Assembly: GCA_018240065.1 (NCBI GenBank)
Contig: JAFEGH010000007.1
Coordinates: 310,001-374,000, forward strand
Reading direction: 5' to 3'
Length of the DNA stretch: 64,000 bases
Origin: Verrucomicrobiota bacterium
GTDB lineage: Bacteria; Chlamydiota; Chlamydiia; Chlamydiales; Rhabdochlamydiaceae
Part shown: positions 52,847 to 61,398 of the stretch, piece by piece
Layout: each line of letters starts with the position of its first letter
How positions within the stretch are numbered: the stretch's first letter is position 1
Position numbers and translations under genes: made by a program
Notes under the pieces: generated by a model
Databases searched by the model: none
What the model was told of the DNA's origin: nothing
The model's input: only the letters and a program-made list of their open reading frames with translations

Positions 52847-53731
52847 TCACGCTCTTTTACAAAAAGAATCTTTCCAGCGGATAAGCCAACCGGGAGCGCG
52901 GAAGAGGAATCCTAAAGGAATTGCAAGCGTGATAAGAATGAATTGCATCGGGCTGTACCACTTGGCGGCATAGGCCCATAGACTCCGGCTCATCTGCCAA
53001 TGCTTCCATAGACGGGAATGATGTAGGAAACTCCGGTGGAAAAGATCGACGCTGGAGACAATCGGCGTGTAGAGGACGGAATATCCCATCCGGCGAGCCT
53101 CTCGACAAAGGTCCAAATCTTCGAAGAGGAGAAAATATCTGGGATCGAACGCTCTTCCAAGCTTGTCAATCACCTCCCTCCTGACGAGCATCAAAGCACC
53201 TCTAACGCTATCGACAGTCTGCTCCTTCTCCGGATCGAAAGGAACATATTGAAACCGATTCTTCAAAGAAGGAAAGAACTTCTGCAGGCGCAAAAAAAAA
53301 GCCAGATTGACAGCGCAGGGAGGAAAACGGCGCGGTTGCAGCGCCTCATGAGGATATCCTTCCCTGTCCAGCAGTTTGCATCCCGCAATCCCCGCCTCAG
53401 GATGCGCGTCCATCCAAGGAATCAACTTATCGAGCGCTCCCAGCTCCAGGTTCATGTCTGGATTCAAAAAGAGCACATAGCGCCCCTTGGCATAGGCCAA
53501 TGCCTGGTTGTTCGCAACGGCAAAACCAACATTCTTCTCATTTCTGATCAACCTGACATAGCTCAAATACCCGCTTTCGATCAAATCCGCCGTGCCGTCT
53601 GTCGACGCATTGTCCACGACGATCTGCTCATAACTGACACTCAGCGCGCTCATGGCAACCGAGAGGATTTGATCGGCGATGAACTCTTTAGATTGATGCG
53701 TGACGGTAATGACGCTCACATCGGTCATCAT
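52847..53731 (-). CDS. Family 2 glycosyltransferase (rhamnosyltransferase-like)
   Basis: GT-A fold transferase. N-terminal SVITVTHQSKEFIADQILS, nucleotide-binding VDNASTDGTADLIES, acceptor region NNQALAYAKGRYVLFLNPDM with the DXD-equivalent Asp, LFEDLDLCREARRMG with the catalytic Glu-Asp. A C-terminal hydrophobic stretch (about 262-283) may tether it to the membrane. Closely similar to the next gene; the two overlap by 4 bases. Probably adds sugars to a surface glycan or LPS. Confidence 0.88.
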   Translation of the reverse strand: MMTDVSVITVTHQSKEFIADQILSVAMSALSVSYEQIVVDNASTDGTADLIESGYLSYVRLIRNEKNVGFAVANNQALAYAKGRYVLFLNPDMNLELGALDKLIPWMDAHPEAGIAGCKLLDREGYPHEALQPRRFPPCAVNLAFFLRLQKFFPSLKNRFQYVPFDPEKEQTVDSVRGALMLVRREVIDKLGRAFDPRYFLLFEDLDLCREARRMGYSVLYTPIVSSVDLFHRSFLHHSRLWKHWQMSRSLWAYAAKWYSPMQFILITLAIPLGFLFRAPGWLIRWKDSFCKRA

Positions 53732-54567
53732 CCCTTCCTTTTCCAGAACGGAAAGCGCAGGAATCTTCCGATGGGGATGAGAAGAGAGATCCAGATCGAT
53801 TTATACCAGGGCTCCCACTTGCGGAAATAGCGCTGCATGCTCTGTGTATAGCAGTGGTAGATCCATCTACCTGGCTTGAGAGCAAAGCTCCGGCTGTTGA
53901 AATCGACGCACCGCTCATCAGGATGAAAGATGATCTTATACCCCAGGCGCTTTGCTTCCCTGCACAGGTCGGCGTCTTCGAAAAGCAGAAAATAGCGCGG
54001 ATCGAAAGCAAAACCCAGTTGTTGGACAAGCTCGCGCCGGACAAGCATGAAGGCCCCCTTCACCATCTCGGCCTCTTTCCTTTCCGTCCCCGCTGAACTT
54101 CGGGATTTGCCGCACAGAAAATCAAGCCGCAGCAGCCACAGCGCCTCGCGAAGCAATGAGGGAAGTCGCCTTGGACCGCTGGCCACAAGAGGAGAACCGA
54201 TCGCATCGACCAGCAGACAGGAAGAGATCCCGACATCGGGATGCTTGTCCATCCAGTCGACAAGCCTCTCCAGACTCCCCTCCTGCACTTTCATATCCGG
54301 ATTCAGGAACAATAGATACCGCCCGCCGGCATGCTCCAGAGCCTGGTTGTTGGCCGCGGAAAAACCGACATTATCACGGTTTTTGATCACTTTGCTAAGC
54401 AGGTGCGAAAGGCTGTCGAGGGCTTCCAGGGTCCTGTCGGTCGAGGCGTTGTCCACCACAATCTGCTCGATGTCCACCTTAAGCGCCCCTGAGACCACCG
54501 AAAAGACCTGCTCCTCTATATACAGGGCGGATTGGTGAGTGACGGTGATAATGCTCAAGTCTTTCAT
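53728..54567 (-). CDS. Family 2 glycosyltransferase, tandem paralogue
   Basis: 279 residues with the same motifs as its neighbour: SIITVTHQSALYIEEQVFS, VDNASTDRTLEAL, NNQALEHAGGRYLLFLNPDM and LFEDADLCREAKRLG. Overlap of 4 bases with the downstream copy shows a tandem duplication in one operon. First gene of the pair; its start is 88 bases from the tmRNA gene on the other strand. Confidence 0.88.
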   Translation of the reverse strand: MKDLSIITVTHQSALYIEEQVFSVVSGALKVDIEQIVVDNASTDRTLEALDSLSHLLSKVIKNRDNVGFSAANNQALEHAGGRYLLFLNPDMKVQEGSLERLVDWMDKHPDVGISSCLLVDAIGSPLVASGPRRLPSLLREALWLLRLDFLCGKSRSSAGTERKEAEMVKGAFMLVRRELVQQLGFAFDPRYFLLFEDADLCREAKRLGYKIIFHPDERCVDFNSRSFALKPGRWIYHCYTQSMQRYFRKWEPWYKSIWISLLIPIGRFLRFPFWKRKG

Positions 54568-54643
54568 TTTCAGCCGATTGCGAAATAGAATTTCTATTAC
54601 ACTTTACTTCTATACTCTATATCGTAAAATACATTTCCCATGT

Positions 54644-54655
54644 TATAATTCAAAC
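54644..54655 (+). promoter_or_regulatory. Extended -10 region of ssrA
   Basis: TATAAT at 54644-54649 is followed by 6 bases to the expected 5' end of the tmRNA (GGGGG at 54656). No strong -35 element is visible 17 bases upstream. Confidence 0.6.
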
Positions 54656-55024
54656 GGGGGTGTACTGGTTTCGACTTGGAAACAAAGTATCAGTGGCATG
54701 CGGAGGACGTCGGTTGGCCTCCTTAATCATCCGATAAACAAAACAAATGTCGATTCTGAACAAGAGTTGATGGCTGCTTAAAACCTAACAGTTTTTGGTA
54801 GTCCGATAGCCTAATGCCCGACCAGGAGCGTTAGAACTATTGTCATTAACCCTGGTATGAACCTCCTCTTGCAGCTTCTCAAGAGGGGAGTTCGAGATCG
54901 ATAGAAGCGAATCGGTTCTCTGTGTGGCGTCTTCCTCAGGGCCGATTGCTGTATGAAGGCGATAAGCATGTAGTCATTGGTATAGAGTTTGCTAAGGACG
55001 AGAGTTCGATTCTCTCCACCTCCA
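54656..55024 (+). ncRNA. ssrA: tmRNA (SsrA)
   Basis: Rescues stalled ribosomes. 5' GGGGGTGTACTGGTTTCGAC is the conserved start of tmRNA; GGGGGTG pairs with CACCTCC near the 3' end, and TTCGATTC forms the T-loop. The tag open frame ends in Glu-Leu-Met-Ala-Ala stop (stop TAA at 54779-54781); the tag reads NKTNVDSEQELMAA, with the resume codon at ATA or AAC not resolved. Discriminator A is at 55024; CCA is not encoded. A one-piece molecule, about 369 bases. Confidence 0.95.
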
Positions 55025-55033
55025 ATACGACAG

Positions 55034-55058
55034 GGCCGGGAAAAACCCGGCCTTTTTT
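55034..55058 (+). terminator. Terminator of ssrA
   Basis: GGCCGGG (55034-55040) pairs with CCCGGCC (55046-55052), with six T following. Confidence 0.92.
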
Positions 55059-55079
55059 GTTCAAATCTTTCCTTTTTCA

Positions 55080-55274
55080 TTAATGTGCACGATACACTAA
55101 CGTCCCTATCCATAGCGTTAACAATAGATAGTACAAAGACCAACCTTTAGCTGGAGGAAAATATCGAGAAAGCCATCGAAAGTGTTTGGTGTACCACTTA
55201 TCTCCAAACCACACAACTAGATTGCACCCAATACTGTCGAGCAATAAAAGATAGAAAATGATTTTTTCAATCAT
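55080..55274 (-). CDS. Small two-helix membrane protein inside the ssrA island
   Basis: 64 residues from ATG 55274 with GAGG about 9 bases upstream (the frame extends 5 codons further). Hydrophobic segments at about 5-20 (IIFYLLLLDSIGCNLVVWF) and 43-60 (GWSLYYLLLTLWIGTLVY). No family recognised. It is AT-rich and lies between the two ssrA 3'-end copies, so it is probably cargo of the former island. Confidence 0.5.
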   Translation of the reverse strand: MIEKIIFYLLLLDSIGCNLVVWFGDKWYTKHFRWLSRYFPPAKGWSLYYLLLTLWIGTLVYRAH

Positions 55275-55358
55275 AATGTAGGACCTCATAGGAGTGAATT
55301 CTTCTAATAATTTCTTAATTGATTAGAGAGTTTTGACCAATCAAAAGTTCTGAATGTG

Positions 55359-55373
55359 TCTCTCCACCTCCAA
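55359..55373 (+). repeat. Distal att-like copy of the ssrA 3' end
   Basis: Identical to 55011-55025 over TCTCTCCACCTCCAA. Upstream the two sequences share AGTTC only, as expected of an attachment core rather than a recent duplication of the whole gene. Confidence 0.75.
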
Positions 55374-55376
55374 CAC

Positions 55377-55407
55377 AAAAAGGCTCGGAAAATTCCGAGT
55401 CTTTTTT
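55377..55407. terminator. Second hairpin terminator behind the distal att copy
   Basis: CTCGGAA (55384-55390) pairs with TTCCGAG (55393-55399), with T-runs on both strands. It may be the displaced original terminator of ssrA and now also ends the minus-strand tspO transcript, whose stop codon it touches. Confidence 0.75.
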
Positions 55408-55894
55408 ATTTCATGTTAAGCATCCAGATAGCTACATTCAATGTAGCAGCGTAAAGAGTCCAAACAAAATACGGCACAAAGATAATATAGGCAAAGCGAG
55501 AAAGAAACCGAAAAACGAACAATGCCCATCCGAGCAATACTAAAAGAAGCAAAATATCCAACAAACCAAGACTAGGACTTTGCAAATAAAAGAATAGATA
55601 AGACCAAAGGCAATTTATGCCCAGTTGCATCCAATAGATAGCCAAAGCCTTTTTTCTCATCGCTGATCGAGGTGTGAGATAAATCAACCAGCCTGCAATA
55701 GCAATCAGAACGTATAGAACAGTCCAGACAGGACCAAAAACCCAATTAGGTGGACTCCAGCTCGCTTTTTCAAGGGTCGGATACCAAGTAGACACAGACG
55801 AAGCTGTAAAGACTCCTCCTATCATCAAAATAAAAACATTGAGGAGAAGAAAAAAACCAAGATACCACCATTTCCAATTTTTAGAGTCCATCAC
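55406..55894 (-). CDS. tspO: TspO/MBR family protein
   Basis: Tryptophan-rich sensory protein, homologue of the mitochondrial benzodiazepine receptor; five membrane helices that bind porphyrins and sterols. Signature WYPTLEKASWSPPNWVFGPV near residue 40 with the conserved Trp/Pro, then WTVLYVLIAIAGWLIYL; four more helices follow (CLWSYLFFYLQSPSLGL). 162 residues is the family length. Start is GTG or the next ATG (55891). Rare in obligate intracellular bacteria. Lies just downstream of the ssrA island, next to the SOUL gene in the same orientation with an 87-base gap. Confidence 0.92.
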   Translation of the reverse strand: MMDSKNWKWWYLGFFLLLNVFILMIGGVFTASSVSTWYPTLEKASWSPPNWVFGPVWTVLYVLIAIAGWLIYLTPRSAMRKKALAIYWMQLGINCLWSYLFFYLQSPSLGLLDILLLLVLLGWALFVFRFLSRFAYIIFVPYFVWTLYAATLNVAIWMLNMK

Positions 55895-55981
55895 TCGATC
55901 AATCCCTGTTCAATTTTCTGAGAAACCCCTATCCAAGTTCAACCCTTCTTTCCTATCCAGCATTTGAGCATGACAGGATCC

Positions 55982-56599
55982 TTACTGTACTATCTCGATC
56001 CATATCTCGTTGCGACGCAGAGCAGGCAAAGTCCAAGGAGGATTGTAAAATGCGAAAATGGGATTAGATTGAGCCTTAACCTGTCGCTCTTGCAAGAACG
56101 CGATCAACAAGGCTAAATGTGATCGAAGATTAGCAGTATCCGTTTCTCCTGAAAAACGGATTGTTGCGATCCAGCGCCGGTCAAGTTGTCGCAAATGGAC
56201 CCTATCGTCTTTTGGCTTAGGAAGAGAGCGAAGTGTAAATTTCGTGGGCATCACAAAGCAAACAGTCCAGCAAACATTGTTTATCTCTTGTCCCCCCGGT
56301 TCTGTGATAACACTCTGATCGCTCCCCTCTTGAAGAACCGGGGCGGTCATGGCCACCTTTTCCGAGGAGCTGTTTTCCCCGAAAATATAAGCTGCAATCC
56401 GTCGAAATCCTTCTCGAATCGCCGCTTTCCGCTCTCCTTCAACTTGTGTCTGTGCAACGACCATGGATCCATATTCACGAATTTCGATTTTGCCTTCCTT
56501 TTCGATGATTTTGTATTTCGGCTTCTCAGTTCGACTCAAACCACATACCCATAAAATAAGGACAATCGCGATCAACAATCCAAAAACGATCCATCCCAT
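55982..56599 (-). CDS. SOUL family heme-binding protein
   Basis: SOUL/HBP22 fold. ATG 56599 is chosen for GGAG 6 bases upstream; two upstream in-frame ATGs (56611, 56641) lack a site and the last lies in the palindrome. An N-terminal hydrophobic anchor (GWIVFGLLIAIVLILWVCGL) is followed by KIIEKEGKIEIREYGSMVVA (family start), FRRIAAYIFGENSSSEKVAM and the typical MTAPVLQ, then WTVCFVMPTKFTL. Eukaryotic SOUL proteins bind heme and act in mitochondrial permeability; bacterial members are of unknown role. Pairing with tspO suggests tetrapyrrole handling. Confidence 0.85.
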   Translation of the reverse strand: MGWIVFGLLIAIVLILWVCGLSRTEKPKYKIIEKEGKIEIREYGSMVVAQTQVEGERKAAIREGFRRIAAYIFGENSSSEKVAMTAPVLQEGSDQSVITEPGGQEINNVCWTVCFVMPTKFTLRSLPKPKDDRVHLRQLDRRWIATIRFSGETDTANLRSHLALLIAFLQERQVKAQSNPIFAFYNPPWTLPALRRNEIWIEIVQ

Positions 56600-56628
56600 T
56601 TTCGGCTCCATTTTAATTATGCATATCC

Positions 56629-56684
56629 AAACAACTTTCAAACTTGGCTTTCATACAGAGGAAAGCCAAGTTTGAAAGTTGTTT
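56629..56684. repeat. Long perfect palindrome, copy 2 of the dispersed inverted repeat
   Basis: Perfect 23-base arms (56629-56651 and 56662-56684) around a 10-base spacer. The core AACAACTTTCAAACTTGG differs at one base from the core at 8273-8290. It lies 30 bases before the SOUL start and, on the other side, downstream of the DUF6671 gene. Confidence 0.9.
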
Positions 56685-56738
56685 TAAGTATATCCCCTGA
56701 ACTATTATCCATTCTCAAATACATTTCTACCGATCAAT

Positions 56739-57599
56739 CTACGGATTGCAAAAAGGACAAAACTGGGGATCGGCAATATTCTTACGATCATCTCTTAACT
56801 TTTTTTCTAAGTACTTGCATTTACAGCAGCCAAATTCCAAAAATTCGATTAAATCAGTCGCGCAACCACATTCGGAACAACACAGCCCAGGAATTTGCCT
56901 GACGACGCCCCAACCTGGAGTATTGCATGCGGGGCAAAGAGAGGTCAGGCGATGCGCTAGTTTTTCGGCCAGCTGTCCTATCGTCTGCATACGGGTCGGA
57001 TTTTGATGAGCCCGCATATCCGTTTCAATCCAAACTTTTGAGTCCGAGGAGATTTTTTTGCAGGTTTCAAAACATGATTCGAGCTCAGCTAAAGACGAGA
57101 CGCCATTGAATAGCAATGAATCTCGGTTCCATAAATTGGGTCTTACCACCAAAGCATGAGAGGGAAATTTCCAATCATCAAGAATTACCTCGATTTCTCT
57201 CATATTTAAAAAAGCCCCTCCAAAGAAATTTATATTAAGAAAGATCTCCGACATAACTAGTTCATAATTAAGGTCTGAGTTCATGAAATAGAGAATTTCC
57301 TGGCCGCAGCGGGCAAATGGAATCAAGGGATGAGGGCCAAAAGAGCCTTCGCTCGCAACCAGGAAGTCTCTTGCACATTCCTGAGGAAGAGCTTTTAGAG
57401 CTGTTAAACATTTTTCCTTCGCGCAAAAAACAGGAGATAGTTTCCTTTCAATTACTCTTGAAAACGTACCAAACTGATCCGTGTCGATCCGAAAATCTAT
57501 TGTTTTCAGTCCTAGAATCGATTCAAACGGTGGTCTTATCGCCTCTTCTTTTCGATGAAGCGTCGCAACGCGGCAAACACGATTCTCAAAGAATTTCAT
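56739..57599 (-). CDS. DUF6671-like protein with Cys-rich C-terminus
   Basis: 286 residues. The N-terminal half resembles the DUF6671 family: VATLHRKEEAIRPPFESILG, FRIDTDQFGTFSRVIERK, LVASEGSFGPHPLIPF. The C-terminus has four CxxC-type pairs (CPACNTPGWG, CCSECGCATD, CCKCKYLEKK, CPFCNP), so one or two zinc ribbons. Function of the family is unknown. It overlaps dabA by 14 bases and is the third gene of the dabB-dabA operon, which suggests a role with carbon transport. Confidence 0.65.
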   Translation of the reverse strand: MKFFENRVCRVATLHRKEEAIRPPFESILGLKTIDFRIDTDQFGTFSRVIERKLSPVFCAKEKCLTALKALPQECARDFLVASEGSFGPHPLIPFARCGQEILYFMNSDLNYELVMSEIFLNINFFGGAFLNMREIEVILDDWKFPSHALVVRPNLWNRDSLLFNGVSSLAELESCFETCKKISSDSKVWIETDMRAHQNPTRMQTIGQLAEKLAHRLTSLCPACNTPGWGVVRQIPGLCCSECGCATDLIEFLEFGCCKCKYLEKKLRDDRKNIADPQFCPFCNP

Positions 57600-59775
57600 C
57601 TTTCACTGTCCCCTTAAACTGTTTCCACCCTCCCTTAGAATCAAGCTTGAATGCTGAATTTGTGATCGGGTCGATAGTGATCAAATTCACCCATTCATTG
57701 TAGAAAAGTTTCTGTAGAATCATTTGGCACCCAATCAATCGTTCGATCCTGTCTAGGGGAGCGAAGACGACAGTTAAAAGGCGAAGAGATTCATGATAGG
57801 GTACGGTATCTGAAGCAAAAACAGACTGTAGAGGCAAACCATGCATGAGATCGCTCCCATTTCCTTGCATGACTCCGATTTTCCCTACAACGTTTTGGGT
57901 CGTTTTGCTCCCACTTCCAAAAACGATTGGGTCCAGACTGGAAAAAAAATATTGCATATTGATCCACTGGGCAACAACCATAGGAGCCGTAAGAATCGTC
58001 TCCAAATACGACCCATCCGCATCCTCTTCCCAGTCATAAGAATGCAGAAATGCTCTGCCCTGTAAATCTAAGGAATCCGATAGTCTTCTTGGTCCAACCA
58101 GAAATGCTCCGTTTTTCGCAAGCCCCCATTCTGGCCTGACCTCAGACCAATCAAGACTTTGCCTCATCGGCTCTTTCTCTGAAGGATTTTGACCATGTCC
58201 AAACGAGCAGCTCCTTTTCATCCGATTCGCAATCCCCGCTTTCAGCGCGTCTCTTTTTAATTCTTGAAGGCTATAGAGATGCGAGGATTCCTCAAAAAAA
58301 CAGATCTCATCAGTTGTCGTATCATGCTCTGCTCCAACGAAAAGCGTCTCTTTGGGAATGAGAATTCCTCTGTGATTCAGTTCATAGCGAACAGCTGGGG
58401 AGTTTAAAATCGCGGACAATAGACGGGCATTTTGGCCCCCGTGATTGCCTCCACAAGCCCCGCAATCCAGCGATGATGCAAATGGATTGTTCTTACTGCT
58501 GCTTCGATGGCCGCATAAGACAACGAGAGGAGCAAACTTGAGAAGCCCCATCATCCGTAGGGCCGACTCAGCAGAATCAACTTGATCTTTTAAAGGAATT
58601 GAGTGGTTCAAATTCGAGCCAATAGTAGATGAAACAGCTTCGCTGACGCGATCGCTAATCCTGGGAGTCAACGATTTTAGGGCCATCCAAAGCCCTGCAT
58701 AAGCCCCAGTAGTTTCAGCTAAAGCAAATGGGGTTCCAAAATGGGATTTAAGTTCGTGAAAAGAATCATTACATAAACGCTTGATTCTAAATAATAATCG
58801 TTTAAAAAATCGATGTTCATTTTCTTTTTCGATTACTACCCATTTTGGTTGTAAAAGGACAGGACAAGAGGCAAAAGTTCCTCGATTCGGATGGGCAATC
58901 GAAACAGGAAATCCGAAAAAACCTGCAAACCCATAAGTTTCATAGTTGCCAATCTGTTCCAACTGGTATCTGTAAGACTCAGATCGAACATCAATGCAAA
59001 ACACCCATTGAGCAGCGGGTTCCTCCTTCTGTCTCGGAATTCGGGCAGCCTCTAAGACCCGATTAATGAACGTCTCAGCAAAAATGTGCTCTTTATTCTC
59101 TATAGATTTTCGTTCGATCGATTTTTTGGGGGGATGATTTCTGAATGAAGGAACCTGGTCGAGCTCTTTTTTTTGTAATGCAATCCAGTAAATTCCCAAT
59201 CGGACAGCAAGAAAGTCAGTCAGCGAAATAGAGGATGCCGATCGATCCCATTCGGAGCGCCAACGAATATAACCCGCCCATCCTGGAAGCTGTGAAATCT
59301 GTTCAGAGATAAACGTATCTATCTCCTCATCAGAGATCCCGATCTCTTCGATTACGAATTCCACAGCATCCAGTGCAGATCTGGGCAAATGAGATAAAAG
59401 GCGCTTCTCTTGTTTCGACTTGATCAGCTCCCCATCAAATAACGCCAAATCCCTCCATGCTGCATAAAAACTATGATGGCGACCAGGCATTCGAATCTTC
59501 GCAATGTCCTTGTCAAGATAAGATTGAACCCATTTAATGACCTGACGATTGACAAACTCCGTTCGTGTCCGATCCTTGGAACTCAGACTAGCATATCGGT
59601 TCAGTGCGGTATCGATGGCTTCCCAGAAATTGAGCTCTTCTAAATGGAGAAGAGGATTGCATGCAATAGCGTTTTCCAAAGGCCATACGGGAGGGATTGC
59701 CGCTGCAGCCTGCATGATCCGAGACTCCATATTGAGATCTAATTGGGGACTATTTTCTAAAATGGTTTGGGTCAT
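57586..59775 (-). CDS. dabA: Inorganic-carbon transporter subunit DabA (DUF2309)
   Basis: Beta-carbonic-anhydrase-like subunit of the DAB system, which with DabB takes up CO2 as bicarbonate. Putative zinc and active-site residues: Cys260 and Asp262 in FCIDVRSES, His423 in LCGHRSS and Cys438 in LDCGACGG. The spacings (Cys-x-Asp; 15 residues from His to Cys) equal those reported for Halothiobacillus DabA. 729 residues, shorter than many members. AAGGAG precedes the ATG. 8 bases after dabB. AT-richer codon use than the ileS region suggests transfer. Confidence 0.9.
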   Translation of the reverse strand: MTQTILENSPQLDLNMESRIMQAAAAIPPVWPLENAIACNPLLHLEELNFWEAIDTALNRYASLSSKDRTRTEFVNRQVIKWVQSYLDKDIAKIRMPGRHHSFYAAWRDLALFDGELIKSKQEKRLLSHLPRSALDAVEFVIEEIGISDEEIDTFISEQISQLPGWAGYIRWRSEWDRSASSISLTDFLAVRLGIYWIALQKKELDQVPSFRNHPPKKSIERKSIENKEHIFAETFINRVLEAARIPRQKEEPAAQWVFCIDVRSESYRYQLEQIGNYETYGFAGFFGFPVSIAHPNRGTFASCPVLLQPKWVVIEKENEHRFFKRLLFRIKRLCNDSFHELKSHFGTPFALAETTGAYAGLWMALKSLTPRISDRVSEAVSSTIGSNLNHSIPLKDQVDSAESALRMMGLLKFAPLVVLCGHRSSSKNNPFASSLDCGACGGNHGGQNARLLSAILNSPAVRYELNHRGILIPKETLFVGAEHDTTTDEICFFEESSHLYSLQELKRDALKAGIANRMKRSCSFGHGQNPSEKEPMRQSLDWSEVRPEWGLAKNGAFLVGPRRLSDSLDLQGRAFLHSYDWEEDADGSYLETILTAPMVVAQWINMQYFFSSLDPIVFGSGSKTTQNVVGKIGVMQGNGSDLMHGLPLQSVFASDTVPYHESLRLLTVVFAPLDRIERLIGCQMILQKLFYNEWVNLITIDPITNSAFKLDSKGGWKQFKGTVKDEIL

Positions 59776-59783
59776 GATTCTCC

Positions 59784-61277
59784 TTAAAATTGATATTCGC
59801 TTCGGATTGCGGTGATCGTTTTCCGATCACTTTGGCTTGCATTCAGCATCTTCACATAAGCTCGTTTCCATAACGGGGTATTATGACATCTAGCAGGCAA
59901 GTAATTGACGACAATAGCGAACAAAAAAACGATCCCGATCGCTGCCAAATGAATGATTCCAACAGGCTGGGGGTTCCAAAACCCCATAGGCTGCAAAATT
60001 GACTCGAAGAACTGAATGCTGGTTCCATAAAAAATACCAAACAAAAGGGAACCCATCGGAGCCGAAAACAAGTTCAATGGGGTAGAAAAGTGAGAAGCAG
60101 AGAGACTAATGTGGAATGCTGGTATGGCTGCAAAAAAAACGAGGACAATTTGGGTGTCCAGCCCATTTATAGAAATACCAGATGCCCAAGAAAAGGCGAA
60201 AGCTCCAACGCCACTGGACAAGAGCGAATAGAGACAAGAACCCATCTTCAGTGGCTTCTCTAAATGGGTTTTTGATTCGATAGCAGATCCTGCATTCAAA
60301 AATAAAAATCCTTTAAACAGCCCATGCAAACAAATATGCGCAACAGCTGCTGGAAATAAGCCAAGACCGCATTGCAAAAACATGAAACCCATTTGTGCCA
60401 TTGTGGAACAAGCGAGCATCTTCTTGATATTGCTTTGGATCAACTTCCAAATGGTTCCAAGAATTAAAGAAATGGTTCCAAATCCAACAAGAAGCATTAA
60501 GAAAATTGAATCGCTCAACACCAAAGGTGCAAAGCGGGCCAACAAAAGCCCCCCTCCATTGACAAGACCCGCGTGCATAAATGCGCTTACAGGAGTTGGC
60601 GAATTCAGCGAGCTAATCAGCCATCGATGAAAGGGCCAAAGTCCAGATTGAATAAGGCTTCCAAGTAAAATGAAAAGAAATGCTGCAAATTTGTGACCTA
60701 CCTCCATCTGGCCTACGCTCATACAGATCTTTTGTATAGAAAACGATCCGGCATCTAACGAAAGGATGCTTAGACCTATGCTTAAAGAAAGCGAGCCAAT
60801 CAAAGCCCATTTTAAAAATAACCACCCTCCTTCTTTTGCTTGAAGCCAATCCGATTTATGAATGATCAGACCGGATAAAAGGATCTGATTCAAGACCCAA
60901 AAAGCGCCACACAGAAAAATATGATCCGCAGTTACAAACCCTAAAATTGACCCTGTCAAAAAAATAAGCTTCAGAAAAAAGGGCTCGAAATAACGATCCC
61001 CTTTCATGTACCGCAAAGAAAACAAATGGACGATCCCACTGATAAATAAAATCAGAACACCCATTAGAGAGGAGAGAGGATCCATTGAGAAGCCAAATGC
61101 TGAGGTAACCCCCGAAAAAGGGGCCAAAATCCAGCTGGCAACGCAAAGAACCCAACTACACCAAACAACACAAACGGTTAGTTTTATAGCTTGGATCCGA
61201 TGGCGGGAAAATGCAAGCTGGGAACCTCCGCACAAAGCAAGGATTCCTAGAACAGAAAAGTAAAGTGAAATATTCAT
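59784..61277 (-). CDS. dabB: Inorganic-carbon transporter subunit DabB (NuoL-like)
   Basis: 497-residue membrane protein of the NADH-quinone oxidoreductase L/M (proton-pumping antiporter) family, with about 14 helices. FMHAGLVNGGGLLLARFAPL and SGLWPFHRWLISSLNSPTPV carry the conserved family segment with the functional His/Lys/Glu surroundings; CSTMAQMGFMFLQCGLG is the other. AGGAG before the ATG. First gene of dabB-dabA-DUF6671; divergent from a LysR gene. Context decides that it is DabB and not respiratory NuoL: no other nuo gene is present. Confidence 0.88.
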   Translation of the reverse strand: MNISLYFSVLGILALCGGSQLAFSRHRIQAIKLTVCVVWCSWVLCVASWILAPFSGVTSAFGFSMDPLSSLMGVLILFISGIVHLFSLRYMKGDRYFEPFFLKLIFLTGSILGFVTADHIFLCGAFWVLNQILLSGLIIHKSDWLQAKEGGWLFLKWALIGSLSLSIGLSILSLDAGSFSIQKICMSVGQMEVGHKFAAFLFILLGSLIQSGLWPFHRWLISSLNSPTPVSAFMHAGLVNGGGLLLARFAPLVLSDSIFLMLLVGFGTISLILGTIWKLIQSNIKKMLACSTMAQMGFMFLQCGLGLFPAAVAHICLHGLFKGFLFLNAGSAIESKTHLEKPLKMGSCLYSLLSSGVGAFAFSWASGISINGLDTQIVLVFFAAIPAFHISLSASHFSTPLNLFSAPMGSLLFGIFYGTSIQFFESILQPMGFWNPQPVGIIHLAAIGIVFLFAIVVNYLPARCHNTPLWKRAYVKMLNASQSDRKTITAIRSEYQF

Positions 61278-61398
61278 TCTTAAACTCCTGAGTCACAACT
61301 GCAAGGGGCTATTCCAATCCCTATCTGTTGCGAAGTATATCGCCACTTTGTAGAATTAGGGAAATTCATTAATTTTATGATTTAAATAAGGATTTCTA

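Larger units (their letters stand above)
55025..55373 (+). mobile_element. Remnant of an integrated island at the ssrA 3' end
   Basis: The last 15 bases of the tmRNA region, TCTCTCCACCTCCAA (55011-55025), recur at 55359-55373. Both copies are followed by a GC-rich hairpin and T-run. ssrA 3' ends are classic attachment sites: an incoming element replaces the 3' end and leaves the original end, with its terminator, displaced beyond the element. The 349 bases between hold one small gene at most. No integrase is visible in the window. Confidence 0.55.

Noticed and set aside
54539..55143. Open frames crossing the tmRNA on both strands
   Set aside because: The tmRNA structure and tag sequence explain this stretch; only the tag codons are translated.
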